Source: Yinghuangia sp045039925
GTDB lineage: Bacteria; Actinomycetota; Actinomycetes; Streptomycetales; Streptomycetaceae
NCBI GenBank assembly: GCA_045039925.1
Contig: CP108400.1
Location: 2,418,001 to 2,482,000, forward strand
Length of the DNA: 64,000 nucleotides
Direction: 5' to 3'
Part shown: piece after piece, positions 57,045 through 64,000 of the stretch
How positions within the stretch are numbered: position 1 is the stretch's first letter
Layout of the letters: each line of letters starts with the position of its first letter
Program-made: the position numbers and the translations under genes
The notes under the pieces: generated by a model
What the model saw: only the letters and a program-made list of their open reading frames with translations
Database searches by the model: none
Told to the model about the DNA's origin: nothing

Positions 57045-57883
57045 AGCGCGCGCAAGGGAAGTTCGAGGGCACCGAGGCGGAACTCGCGGCCCTGACCCGC
57101 GAGGTCGACGACGCCCACCGGGCCACCCTGCCGGCGATGTACGCGGCGGCGGCCGAACTCGGCTCCCAGGCACGCGAGGCCGAGCGCGCGCCCCGCGACC
57201 ACCGCGAGGCGCTGCCGGACACGGGCCTCGACCGCCGCCGGTTCCTCCGCGGACTCGGCCTGGCCGGCCTGTCCGCCTTCGCGCTCGCCGCGTGCAGCGA
57301 CGACAGCAAGAGCTCGTCGGGCAAGTCGTCGCCGGCGGCCTCCGGTTCGGGGCAGGCGGCCCCGGCGCCGTCCGGGACGTACACCGGCGACCTGCTGGTG
57401 GTGGCGCTCGCCGCGGCCCTGGAGAACCAGGCCGTCGGCGCCTACCAGGCCGCGATCGCCGCGGCCGGGGCCGGCAAGCTCGGCACCGTGCCCCCCGCGG
57501 TGGCGAACTTCGCCACCACCGCGATGGCGCAGCACGGCGACCACGCCAAGGTCTGGAACAACGTGCTCGCGCAGGCCGGGAAGCCGCCGATCACCGGTGT
57601 CCCGCTCAAGAGCCAGGCGGCGGTGACCGACGCCCTGGGCAAGGTCACCGACGTGCCCGGCGTCGCCAGGCTGGCCCTCCAACTGGAGGACCAGGCCGCG
57701 CAGACGTACCTGTTCGCGCAGTTCAACGTCACCGCGCCGGCCGGGATCGAGACGGCCGCGACGATCGCGCCGGTCGAGGCCATGCACGCGGCGATCCTGC
57801 GGTACCTGCTCGGCGAGTACCCGGTCCCCGACGACTTCCTGCCGGTGGACAAGGCCGCCAAGCCGGACGACCTGACGGTCTGA
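57041..57883 (+). CDS. Tat-exported ferritin-like lipoprotein
   Basis: A 280-residue protein. About 60 polar residues precede a twin-arginine signal and lipobox: DRRRFLRGLGLAG, then LAAC near residues 90-93. A Ser/Lys linker follows, then a ferritin-like bundle: ALAAALENQAVGAYQAAI, AMAQHGDHAKVWNNVL, LALQLEDQAAQTYLFAQF and IAPVEAMHAAILRYLLG. It should be exported folded, perhaps with metal bound, and held on the outer membrane face. The long stretch before the RR motif is unusual; start codons nearer the signal were not supported, because the GTG at 57041 is coupled to the previous stop (GTGA). Confidence 0.88.
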   Translation: MKRAQGKFEGTEAELAALTREVDDAHRATLPAMYAAAAELGSQAREAERAPRDHREALPDTGLDRRRFLRGLGLAGLSAFALAACSDDSKSSSGKSSPAASGSGQAAPAPSGTYTGDLLVVALAAALENQAVGAYQAAIAAAGAGKLGTVPPAVANFATTAMAQHGDHAKVWNNVLAQAGKPPITGVPLKSQAAVTDALGKVTDVPGVARLALQLEDQAAQTYLFAQFNVTAPAGIETAATIAPVEAMHAAILRYLLGEYPVPDDFLPVDKAAKPDDLTV

Positions 57884-58041
57884 GCCGTCGGACGGCCGGA
57901 CGCGGCCAGGAGAGTGGCCCGGGGCGGCGTGCACTGCTTTCGGGTGATGATCGGCACCCGCCGGTTGCCCGTTCGGAGCAGGTTCGTTGAGAAGGACAAG
58001 CGCCGCGAACCCGCGGTGTTGAGGGTGGAACGGAGAACCAC

Positions 58042-58290
58042 GTGGACACGTTCAAGAAGGCTTCGATCCTGGTGGCGGGCAGCGCCGCTCTGATCCTGGC
58101 CGGCGCCGGTGCGGCCAACGCCGAGGCGGACGCGGACGGCGCGGCCGTCGGCTCGCCGGGCGTCATCTCCGGCAACCTGGTGCAGGTTCCGGTGCACGTT
58201 CCGGTGAACGTGTGCGGCAACAGCGTCAACGTCATCGGTGTCCTGAACCCGGCGTTCGGCAACTTCTGCGCGAACGTCGACGGTCACTGA
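58042..58290 (+). CDS. short chaplin
   Basis: An 82-residue secreted protein: signal peptide with predicted cleavage after GAANA, then a single chaplin domain with GSPGVISGNLVQVPVHVPVN, VCGNSVNVIGVLNPAFGN and a second Cys in NFCAN. Chaplins are amyloid-forming surfactant proteins that coat aerial hyphae and spores; the two cysteines form a disulfide in short chaplins. No sorting signal, so it is the short ChpD-H type. GTG start with CGGAG 6 nt upstream. It is a strong marker for Streptomyces-like organisms. Confidence 0.95.
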   Translation: MDTFKKASILVAGSAALILAGAGAANAEADADGAAVGSPGVISGNLVQVPVHVPVNVCGNSVNVIGVLNPAFGNFCANVDGH

Positions 58291-58387
58291 CCAACCGGCG
58301 GACGACGGCCGTCCCCGCACCTGAACACGTCGGCTGACCAAGCCGGTCGAAGCGGGGGCACCGTCCTGCCTGCAGTTCCTCCATGTC

Positions 58388-58433
58388 CGTTCGAGCCCCG
58401 CGGCGATGCCATCGCCGCGGGGCTCGAACGTTT
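58388..58433 (+). terminator. 20-bp perfect hairpin terminator
   Basis: A perfect 20-bp stem (58388-58407 with 58411-58430, core GAGCCCCGCGGCGAT), loop GCC, followed by TTT. It lies between the chaplin gene and the convergent mannosyltransferase gene and is the longest stem in the window. Confidence 0.88.
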
Positions 58434-58578
58434 CCGACGGGGCACGCGGCACGCATGCGCGGCGCCTGCCGGTCGGGCGTCCAGGTGGGACGGGCCGGGT
58501 ACGCAGGCGGGCCGGGCGCCGTCGGGCTGCCCCGCACGACCACCCGGCCCCGGCCGTCCCGCGCTGTTCGGGCGCGGT

Positions 58579-59319
58579 TCAGCGCTTGCGTCCCCCGAAG
58601 CGCAGCTTCCACGGCATCAGCGCCGACTCCAGCTGCACCGCGAGGCTCATCTTCGACACGCCGTCGGCGCGCTCCTCGAAGCGGATGGGCACCTCGACGA
58701 TGCGCAGGCCCTGCTTGACCGTGCGGTAGTTCATCTCGACCTGGAACGCATAGCCGTTGCTGCGGACCGTGCCGACCTCGATGGCGCGCAGGGTGTCCGC
58801 ACGCCACGCCTTGAACCCGGCCGTGGCGTCCTTGACGCCGAGCCGCAGGATCACGTTGACGTAGCGGTTCGCCCACGCGGAGAGGGCCTTGCGGTGCCAC
58901 GCCCACTGGCTGGCGACCTCGCCCCCGCGTACGTACCGCGAGCCGAGCACGACCGCGGCGCCGGAGTCCTCGGCGAGCGTGGCGACCATCGTGGGCACCA
59001 CCGACGAGGGGTGCGAGAGGTCGGCGTCCATCTGGACCACGATGTCGGCGCCCTCGTCGAGCGCCCGCGTGATGCCGGCGACGTACGCACGGCCGAGGCC
59101 GTCCTTCTCCGTGCGGTGCAGCACCCCGACGGGGATCGCCGCCTCCTGGGCGAGCTTGTCCGCGACGTCGCCGGTGCCGTCCGGCGAGTTGTCGTCGACC
59201 ACGAGCACGTGCAGGTTCGGCAGCCCCAGAGCCGTCAGCATGTCGACCAGGACGGGAAGGTTGTCCCGTTCGTTGTAGGTCGGCACCACAACGGTGACTT
59301 TGGGGTCGGTCTCGCCCAT
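58579..59319 (-). CDS. ppm1: polyprenol monophosphomannose synthase (GT2)
   Basis: A 246-residue GT2 glycosyltransferase of the dolichol-phosphate-mannose synthase type. Motifs are VTVVVPTYNERDNLPVLV, VLVVDDNSPDGTGDVAD, the metal-binding DxD in VVQMDADLSHPSS, GSRYVRGG, and VEVPIRFEERADGVSKMS near the C-terminus. It transfers mannose from GDP-mannose to polyprenyl phosphate, supplying protein O-mannosylation and lipoglycan synthesis at the membrane. It is the soluble catalytic domain only, without the fused acyltransferase found in mycobacteria. ATG codons at 59319 and 59325 are both plausible. Confidence 0.9.
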   Translation of the reverse strand: MGETDPKVTVVVPTYNERDNLPVLVDMLTALGLPNLHVLVVDDNSPDGTGDVADKLAQEAAIPVGVLHRTEKDGLGRAYVAGITRALDEGADIVVQMDADLSHPSSVVPTMVATLAEDSGAAVVLGSRYVRGGEVASQWAWHRKALSAWANRYVNVILRLGVKDATAGFKAWRADTLRAIEVGTVRSNGYAFQVEMNYRTVKQGLRIVEVPIRFEERADGVSKMSLAVQLESALMPWKLRFGGRKR

Positions 59320-59430
59320 GATCATTCCCACTCGTCGGACATGCGCCCTCAGCGGCAGGCGACCTGACTCGCCGCCGACGAGGTCGCGAACGGTACGGGA
59401 ACTCTACGGGCCGGGCATCCCCACGTGCCA

Positions 59431-59458
59431 ACCGGCGGCCCCCTGAGGGGCCGCCGGT
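59431..59458. terminator. hairpin terminator
   Basis: ACCGGCGGCCCC (59431-59442), CTGA loop, GGGGCCGCCGGT (59447-59458). It lies downstream of the DUF4232 gene on the minus strand and upstream of the mannosyltransferase gene, insulating the two. Confidence 0.75.
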
Positions 59459-59556
59459 CTCGGGGCATATGCGGTTGTCGCGTCGGTACGCCCGGCGTCA
59501 ACCGGACCGTGCCGCCGTCCGCCGCCGCACCGGGGCGGCCCGGGGCACCCGCACCG

Positions 59557-60105
59557 TCAGCGGGGCAGCGCCGCGATCGCGGCGTCCGGGGTGGGGTGCC
59601 ACCACGTGGTGATCGGGTCGTAGACCGCGATGCCGCGCACCGAGCCGCCGATCTCCCAGGCGGAGAACGTCGTGCCGGTGTGCGCGGGGTCGGCCGCGAC
59701 GGTGAGCGTCGGCACGTACCGCGCGTTGCCGCTGCGGTCGTCGGTGCTCACCGCCGCGTACACGACCTCCCGCGGGTCGAGTGCGTGGCGGGCGCTCGAC
59801 GCGGGCGGCTCGGGGCGGGCGGAGCCGTCGAGGCCCCCGAAGGCGACCGTCGGGAACCGGTCCACGGTGCACGCCGCGCCGTCGTTGACGACGCGGACGA
59901 GGACGACGCCGCGCGCGATCGGCGGGATCTGGTGCGCCTCCACGGACAGGTTCTCCTGCACGCACGGGGGCGGCAGGGCGGCTGCAATAGCGGATGCAGA
60001 TGGGGTCGCGGCGCCGACCGCGGGCGCGGCGGCGAGGCCGGCCACCGGAACGAGCGCGAGGGCTCCGACGGCGGCGAGGGCACGGGAAGTACGGGGTGTA
60101 CGCAT
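59557..60105 (-). CDS. secreted DUF4232-type protein
   Basis: A 182-residue protein with a signal peptide (ALAAVGALALVPVAGLAAAPAVGA) and a DUF4232-like beta domain: PPCVQENLSVEAHQ, VVLVRVVNDGAACTVDRFPTVAFGG with a conserved Cys pair, and AYDPITTW near the end. The family is common among secreted or lipid-anchored actinobacterial proteins; function unknown. ATG 60105 with GGAAAGG 8 nt upstream. It diverges from another secreted-protein gene. Confidence 0.8.
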   Translation of the reverse strand: MRTPRTSRALAAVGALALVPVAGLAAAPAVGAATPSASAIAAALPPPCVQENLSVEAHQIPPIARGVVLVRVVNDGAACTVDRFPTVAFGGLDGSARPEPPASSARHALDPREVVYAAVSTDDRSGNARYVPTLTVAADPAHTGTTFSAWEIGGSVRGIAVYDPITTWWHPTPDAAIAALPR

Positions 60106-60236
60106 GCGATCGGCCTTTCCACCGACTGGTTGGTTATGCCCGCTGTCACTCTTTCGTGTGACTCAGGCAACCCGGGCTCGGCCCCAGGACGTCCAAGAAA
60201 GGCCAGGAACGTCCCACTTGTAGAGGGGAATCCTTC

Positions 60237-60674
60237 ATGCCCCGACCGCAAATCCGCAGCGCTCTGGTTGCCGCCGCCTGCGCGGGCGCGCTGACGGTGT
60301 CCCTGTCCGGCTCCGCCTCCGCCGCCCCCGCACCGCAGTACTCCGCGAAGGAGGTCGGCCGCTTCCTGCACCACTTCTACGGCAAGACCGGCCCCACCCC
60401 GTGGGAGCGCGAGCACCTGGTGTCGGAGGACCTCAAGGAGCGCGCCGAGGAGGCCCCGCCCGGCTTCGACCTGATCATGTGCACCCGCAACGCCCCGAAG
60501 GACATCGACATCGGCCCGGTGACCACCGCGCAGTCCGCGGGCGTCGGATGGGCCACGGTGTTCCTCGGCTGGGGGCCCGGCCAGGAGATCGCCGCGTTCA
60601 CGGCGTACGTCGACCTCGACAAGAGCCGGCCGCTCAAGCTGCTCGACGTGAACTGCGAGCCGCCGGAGGCGTGA
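60237..60674 (+). CDS. small secreted hypothetical protein
   Basis: A 145-residue protein with a clear signal peptide (SALVAAACAGALTVSLSGSASA, cleavage after ASA). The mature 117 residues include EVGRFLHHFYGKTGPTPWE and two cysteines (LIMCTRN, DVNCEPP) that may form one disulfide. I do not recognise the family. ATG 60237 with GAGGGGA 7 nt upstream. A long hairpin follows. Confidence 0.8.
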   Translation: MPRPQIRSALVAAACAGALTVSLSGSASAAPAPQYSAKEVGRFLHHFYGKTGPTPWEREHLVSEDLKERAEEAPPGFDLIMCTRNAPKDIDIGPVTTAQSAGVGWATVFLGWGPGQEIAAFTAYVDLDKSRPLKLLDVNCEPPEA

Positions 60675-60737
60675 TCGACCCCCGGGGCCACCCCGGCCCC
60701 GGCACGCCCCACTCCGGCACCCGAGAACCGCCCGACA

Positions 60738-60780
60738 CGCGCGAGCCCGCCGCACACACCATGTGCGGGGGGCTCGCGCG
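60738..60780. terminator. 19-bp hairpin terminator
   Basis: Arms 60738-60756 and 60762-60780 (core GCGAGCCC...GGGCTCGC), one internal mismatch, 5-nt loop. It lies between two convergent genes. Confidence 0.78.
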
Positions 60781-60804
60781 CGTGACGGCCCTGTGCGACC
60801 GCGC

Positions 60805-61389
60805 CTACGCGTCGGCGAGCAGCCGGTCCAGGGCGGGCCGGACGACCGCGCGGACCGCCGCCGCGTCGTCCAGGTAGCAGCCGACCGCCAGCCCGTCGCG
60901 CAGCAGCATGAGGATGTCGGCCGTCTCCGCCGCACGGGGGTCGCCCGCCGCGGTCAGCAGTTCGGCCATCACCGTGCGGAACCACACCCGGTGGTCCAGC
61001 ACCGCCTGCCGCACGGGGTGCCCCGCGTCCGGGAACTCCGCCGCGGCGTTGATGAACGGGCAGCCGCGGAAGCCGGGCTCGCGTCCGATCTCGGCCATCC
61101 GGTCGAACACCGCGAGCAGCAGCTCGCGCGGGTCCTCGCCCGCGGCGTCGCGTGCGGCCGCGACGGCATCGCGCTGGGCGCGGTACTGCTCGTCGAGGTA
61201 CGCGTGCACCAGCACGTCCTTCGCCGGGAAGTGGTGGTAGAAGGTCGCCTTCGCCACGCCGGCCTCGGCGATGATCCGGTCGATGCCGACCGCATGCACG
61301 CCTTCCGCGTAGAAGAGCGCGGTCGCGGTGTCGAGTACGCGGCGGCGGGCCGGACTCTCGCGGCGGCGCACTTCCTCTTTCGTCGTCAC
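60805..61389 (-). CDS. TetR-family regulator, probable regulator of ohr
   Basis: A 194-residue repressor. The HTH is VLDTATALFYAEGVHAVGIDRI followed by AEAGVAKATFYHHFPAKDVLV. The ligand domain carries two Cys, in FRGCPFINAAAEF and LAVGCYLDD, which could sense peroxide or electrophiles; this is inference. GTG start at 61389. It diverges from an ohr gene across two matching 14-bp palindromes, so it probably represses both. Ohr genes are more often controlled by MarR-type OhrR, which makes this pairing notable. Confidence 0.9.
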   Translation of the reverse strand: MTTKEEVRRRESPARRRVLDTATALFYAEGVHAVGIDRIIAEAGVAKATFYHHFPAKDVLVHAYLDEQYRAQRDAVAAARDAAGEDPRELLLAVFDRMAEIGREPGFRGCPFINAAAEFPDAGHPVRQAVLDHRVWFRTVMAELLTAAGDPRAAETADILMLLRDGLAVGCYLDDAAAVRAVVRPALDRLLADA

Positions 61390-61393
61390 CGTA

Positions 61394-61455
61394 TTGACGA
61401 TACCAGACAGACCTGTCTATGCTCTGACACGTCAGCCGAACAGACAGATCTGTCT
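61394..61455 (+). promoter_or_regulatory. ohr promoter with twin TetR operators
   Basis: TTGACG (61394-61399) and TATGCT (61418-61423) with an 18-bp spacer form a good promoter for ohr. AGACAG-AC-CTGTCT (61405-61418) fills the spacer, and AGACAG-AT-CTGTCT (61442-61455, perfect) lies just after the predicted transcription start. Centres are 37 bp apart. This layout is that of direct repression. Confidence 0.78.
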
Positions 61456-61474
61456 ACCAGCCAGAGGGGCCACC

Positions 61475-61885
61475 ATGAGCATCTACACCGCCATCGCCAC
61501 GTCCGCCGGCCGCGACCAGCGGGCGGTCAGCTCGGACGGCCAGCTGGACGTCCAGCTCGGCCTGCAGAAGGAGCTGGGCGGCAACGGCGTCGGCACCAAC
61601 CCCGAGCAGTTGTTCGCGGCGGGGTACGCGGCGTGCTTCGCGAGCGCGATGCAGCTCGTCGCGCGCCGGCAGAAGGTCGACGCGGCCGACGCCTCCGTGA
61701 CGGCCGAGGTCGGGCTGGAGCCGAACGGCGAAGGCGGCTTCTCCCTCTCCGTGACGCTGCGCGTCGAACTGCCCGGACACCTGTCCGAGGCGGAGGGACA
61801 CGCGCTGGTCGAGGCGACGCACCAGGTGTGCCCGTACTCGAACGCGACGCGCGGCAACATCCCGGTCGAGCTGGTCGTCGAGTAA
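61475..61885 (+). CDS. ohr: Ohr-type organic hydroperoxide resistance protein
   Basis: A 136-residue OsmC/Ohr-fold peroxidase. The peroxidatic Cys is in FAAGYAACFASAMQLVA near residue 55 and the resolving Cys in ATHQVCPYSNATRGNI near residue 119. The expected N-terminal strand TAIATSAGRDQRAVSSDG is present. Ohr dimers reduce organic and fatty-acid hydroperoxides using lipoyl thiols. ATG 61475 with AGAGGGG upstream. The normal family length and both cysteines support function. Confidence 0.94.
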   Translation: MSIYTAIATSAGRDQRAVSSDGQLDVQLGLQKELGGNGVGTNPEQLFAAGYAACFASAMQLVARRQKVDAADASVTAEVGLEPNGEGGFSLSVTLRVELPGHLSEAEGHALVEATHQVCPYSNATRGNIPVELVVE

Positions 61886-61920
61886 GCGCCGGCGCCCGAG
61901 GGCGACCGACCACCCGGTAC

Positions 61921-62754
61921 TTACGTCGAGTCGACGAACTCCGCGATGACTCTGGCCAGTTCGTCCGGCTGGTCCTCAGGTATCAGGGTGTAGCTGTCGG
62001 TGATCCCGACGAAGCGGGCGTCCGGGAACAGCTGGGCGAGGCGGCGGCCGTGGTCGACCGGCATCATGCGGTCCTCGACGGCCCACACGATCAGCACCGG
62101 GCGCTCGAAGCGCTCGCTGCGCCGGGCCAGTTCCAGCAGGACCGTGCGGCTCGGCACCGACCGCGCGTACTTGCCCAGGTCGCGACGCACCTGCCGGTTC
62201 GTGGTCGCGGGCCGGAACCACGCGTCCATGACCTCCTTGGGCACCGGACGCTTGCTCATCCACCCCCATCCCCCGGGCGCACGCCGCACCGCACGCAACC
62301 TGAGCGCCTGCATCACCAGGAACAGCCCGCCGGGGATGTGCGCCGCCACCGACAGCGGCCGGACGGGCCTCGGCGGGTAGTTCTCGAACGCCTCGGACGA
62401 CGTGATGACCAGGCGCGCGACGCGGTCCACCGAACCGACCGCGATCAGCATCTGGGCGCCGCCCCAGTCGTTCTGCACGAGTGTCACCTCGTGCAGGCCG
62501 GCGGCCTCCAGGAACTCGCCGATGAGGTGGCCGAGTCCGGTGAGCGAGAGGTCGGCGTCCTGGTTCATCGGCCTGCGGTGGCCGCCCAGCGGGAGGGTGG
62601 GCAGGATGCAGCGGTAGTCGTCGCGCAGCCGCTCCACGACATGCCGCCACACGGTGCCGTCCATGGTGAGGCCGTGCAGGAAGACCAGTACCGGGCCTTT
62701 ACCCCCGGTGTCCGTGTACTCGACGGTTCCGGCGGACAGTTCCACTTCGGGCAT
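61921..62754 (-). CDS. alpha/beta hydrolase of the Asp-nucleophile (haloalkane dehalogenase-like) type
   Basis: A 277-residue alpha/beta hydrolase. FLHGLTMDGTVW carries the oxyanion HG, and the nucleophile elbow VTLVQNDWGGAQMLI has Asp in place of Ser, as in haloalkane dehalogenases and epoxide hydrolases. The acid region is LIVWAVEDRMMPVDHG. At the usual position of the catalytic His the sequence reads ITDSYTLIPEDQPDEL, with no His; the surrounding IPEDQP motif is otherwise canonical. Activity is therefore uncertain. ATG 62754 with GGAGG 6 nt upstream. It diverges from the phosphotransferase gene. Confidence 0.87.
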   Translation of the reverse strand: MPEVELSAGTVEYTDTGGKGPVLVFLHGLTMDGTVWRHVVERLRDDYRCILPTLPLGGHRRPMNQDADLSLTGLGHLIGEFLEAAGLHEVTLVQNDWGGAQMLIAVGSVDRVARLVITSSEAFENYPPRPVRPLSVAAHIPGGLFLVMQALRLRAVRRAPGGWGWMSKRPVPKEVMDAWFRPATTNRQVRRDLGKYARSVPSRTVLLELARRSERFERPVLIVWAVEDRMMPVDHGRRLAQLFPDARFVGITDSYTLIPEDQPDELARVIAEFVDST

Positions 62755-62831
62755 GGCACACCTCCGTGTCGACGTGTGCGACCGGTTCATCGCAAAGCAT
62801 GCCCCTCAGAGCGCCGCGAATCCGCAGATAC

Positions 62832-62860
62832 TTGACTGTGTCAGAAGCCCGTGGTCCCAT
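62832..62860 (+). promoter_or_regulatory. candidate promoter giving a leaderless transcript
   Basis: TTGACT (62832-62837), a 17-bp spacer and a weak TCCCAT -10 (62855-62860). The predicted transcription start falls at or next to the ATG at 62868, which has no ribosome site. Confidence 0.35.
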
Positions 62861-62867
62861 GCGCGGC

Positions 62868-63983
62868 ATGAGCGAGCAGAGCGGAGCCATCGCACGGCCG
62901 CGCACGTCGACGCGCGACACCGGGGAGGCGCGGGCCGCCGTACGCGCGTGGCTGCGCACCCGGGTGCCCGACCCCGGCGCGGAGGTTCTGGACCTCGCCG
63001 TCCCCTCCGCGAACGGCATGTCGAGCGAGACGCTGCTGCTCACCGCCCGCTGGACCGAGAACGGCGGACCCGTCGAACGGCGGCTCGTGGTACGCCTCGC
63101 GCCCCGGGGCGACGCGGTGCCGGTCTTCCCGCGCTACGACCTGGCCGCGCAGTTCGAGTCCATGCGGCTGGTCCGCGACCACGTCCCGGTCCCGGACGTG
63201 CACTGGTACGAGCCCGATCCCGGGCCGCTCGGCTCGCCGTTCTTCGTGATGGCGCGACAGGACGGCCGCGTCCCGCCGGACATCCCGCCCTACGTCTACG
63301 GCTCCTGGGTCACCGAGCTGTCCCCGCAGGCGCGTTCACGCATGCAGGACGCCACGGTCGAGGTGATCGCCGCCCTGCACCGCATTCCTGACGCCCCCTC
63401 ACAGTTCGCGTTCCTGGACCGCGAGGCGCCGGACGGCCGTTCCACGCTGCGCCGCCACGTGGACGCGACCCGGGCGTACGCCGACTGGGCGACCGCCGAG
63501 CACCCGTCGCCGCTCGTCGACCGGGGGTTCGCCTGGCTGGACGCCAACTGGCCGCGCGAGGAAGGCCCGACCGTGCTGTCCTGGGGCGACTCCCGGGTCG
63601 GCAACATCATGTACACGGACGGCGCCGACGTCCTGCCGGCCGCGGTCCTCGACTGGGAGATGGCCGCACTCGGCGTACCCGAACTCGACCTCGCCTGGCT
63701 GGTCGACCTGCACCGCATGTTCCAGACCGGCGCCGAACGGCGCGGCGTGCCCGGCCTGCCGGACTTCCTGCGCTGGGACGACGTGACCGCGCGCTACGCG
63801 GAACTCACCGGCTACCGCCCGCGCGACGAGGAGTTCCACCGCGTGTACGCGACGCTCCGCATGTCGGTCATCTCGCTGCGCACCCAGCTCCGCGCCGTGC
63901 GCTTCGGCGAGATCGCCATGCCGGACGACCCCGACGACCTCATCCGCGCCCGCTGCGATCTGGAGGACCTGATCACGGCGTGA
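62868..63983 (+). CDS. phosphotransferase family protein (APH/FadE36-like)
   Basis: A 371-residue aminoglycoside-phosphotransferase-fold protein of the type often found with acyl-CoA dehydrogenases. The nucleotide-lobe lysine/arginine is in RRLVVRLAPRGD. The catalytic loop is LSWGDSRVGNIMY, with Ser in place of the usual His but Asp and Asn retained, as in this subfamily. The metal-binding DWE is in AAVLDWEMAALGVPELDLAWLVD. It probably phosphorylates a small hydroxylated or CoA-linked metabolite rather than an antibiotic. ATG 62868 is preferred; ATG 62859 is in frame. The gene ends 17 bp before the window edge. Confidence 0.88.
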   Translation: MSEQSGAIARPRTSTRDTGEARAAVRAWLRTRVPDPGAEVLDLAVPSANGMSSETLLLTARWTENGGPVERRLVVRLAPRGDAVPVFPRYDLAAQFESMRLVRDHVPVPDVHWYEPDPGPLGSPFFVMARQDGRVPPDIPPYVYGSWVTELSPQARSRMQDATVEVIAALHRIPDAPSQFAFLDREAPDGRSTLRRHVDATRAYADWATAEHPSPLVDRGFAWLDANWPREEGPTVLSWGDSRVGNIMYTDGADVLPAAVLDWEMAALGVPELDLAWLVDLHRMFQTGAERRGVPGLPDFLRWDDVTARYAELTGYRPRDEEFHRVYATLRMSVISLRTQLRAVRFGEIAMPDDPDDLIRARCDLEDLITA

Positions 63984-64000
63984 CGCACCGGACGTGCCGG

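Noticed and set aside
58388..58430. Possible small RNA or attachment site in the long perfect hairpin
   Set aside because: Its position between convergent genes and the trailing T residues fit a terminator; no integrase or duplicated core is present.
1..64000. tRNA or rRNA genes, prophage or a secondary-metabolite cluster
   Set aside because: I read for conserved tRNA arms, rRNA blocks, phage structural genes, transposases and PKS/NRPS signatures and saw none; a dedicated scan would be needed to exclude a single tRNA.

Overview
This 64 kb window is high-GC (roughly 70% or more by eye), with strong G/C bias at third codon positions, many GTG starts and frequent GTGA/ATGA overlaps. It is typical actinobacterial DNA. 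A short chaplin (58042-58290), a WhiJ-type Xre/DUF397/ATPase locus (10792-13067), a DUF574 methyltransferase, a DUF5685 protein and MmyB- and Scr1-type regulators point to Streptomyces or a close relative in the Streptomycetales. I see no rRNA, tRNA, CRISPR array, prophage, insertion sequence or polyketide/NRPS cluster. It reads as chromosome with many small regulator/effector units rather than one large island.

Layout. 1-6.3 kb: an HxlR regulator cut by the window edge, an SRPBCC protein, a pair of M16 peptidases (one active, one lacking the zinc motif), an unknown protein, an ankyrin protein and an O-methyltransferase. 6.3-10.5 kb: a translationally coupled SWIM zinc-finger/DUF6493 pair. 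10.8-13.3 kb: the WhiJ-like set, with arrays of 12-bp palindromes upstream of two of its genes. 13.7-17.4 kb: a tandemly duplicated membrane protein and a two-subunit acyl-CoA dehydrogenase. 17.7-21.6 kb: a 1304-residue pseudokinase fused through a membrane segment to an extracellular solute-binding domain. 21.7-26.1 kb: an F420-type nitroreductase, a flavohemoprotein and an FdhF/YdeP molybdoenzyme. 26.1-35.2 kb: a Cys-tailed DUF5685 protein, a low-molecular-weight phosphatase, an alpha/beta hydrolase lacking its nucleophile, a short penicillin-binding protein, a Pro/Glu-rich secreted protein, TesB, a DUF574 methyltransferase and an SRPBCC protein.

35.2-43.2 kb holds two catabolic/efflux units. 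One is a MarR regulator facing an MFS-CoA-transferase operon across a 29-bp palindromic operator. The other is a 2-keto acid decarboxylase, FMN 2-hydroxy acid oxidase and zinc alcohol dehydrogenase operon that could take a 2-hydroxy acid to an alcohol. 43.3-53.9 kb: a RES-domain (NAD-targeting) protein, a cobalamin riboswitch ahead of a (2Fe-2S) ferredoxin-like gene, an MFS/MmyB divergent pair, a nitroreductase, a VOC protein, small unknowns and an MFS/TetR divergent pair with a perfect 26-bp palindrome. 53.9-58.3 kb: a DUF3592 membrane protein and an ECF sigma factor with its partner, opposite two ferritin-like proteins (the second a Tat lipoprotein), then the chaplin. 58.6-64 kb: polyprenol-phosphate-mannose synthase, secreted proteins, a TetR/Ohr peroxide-resistance pair with twin operators, an Asp-nucleophile alpha/beta hydrolase and an APH-family phosphotransferase.

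Functions are inferred from motifs recognised by eye; no database search was run. Regulatory sites are sequence-pattern calls. The signals most worth following are the pseudokinase-binding-protein fusion, the palindrome arrays of the WhiJ-like locus, the riboswitch-controlled ferredoxin, the hydroxy-acid operon and the SWIM/DUF6493 pair.
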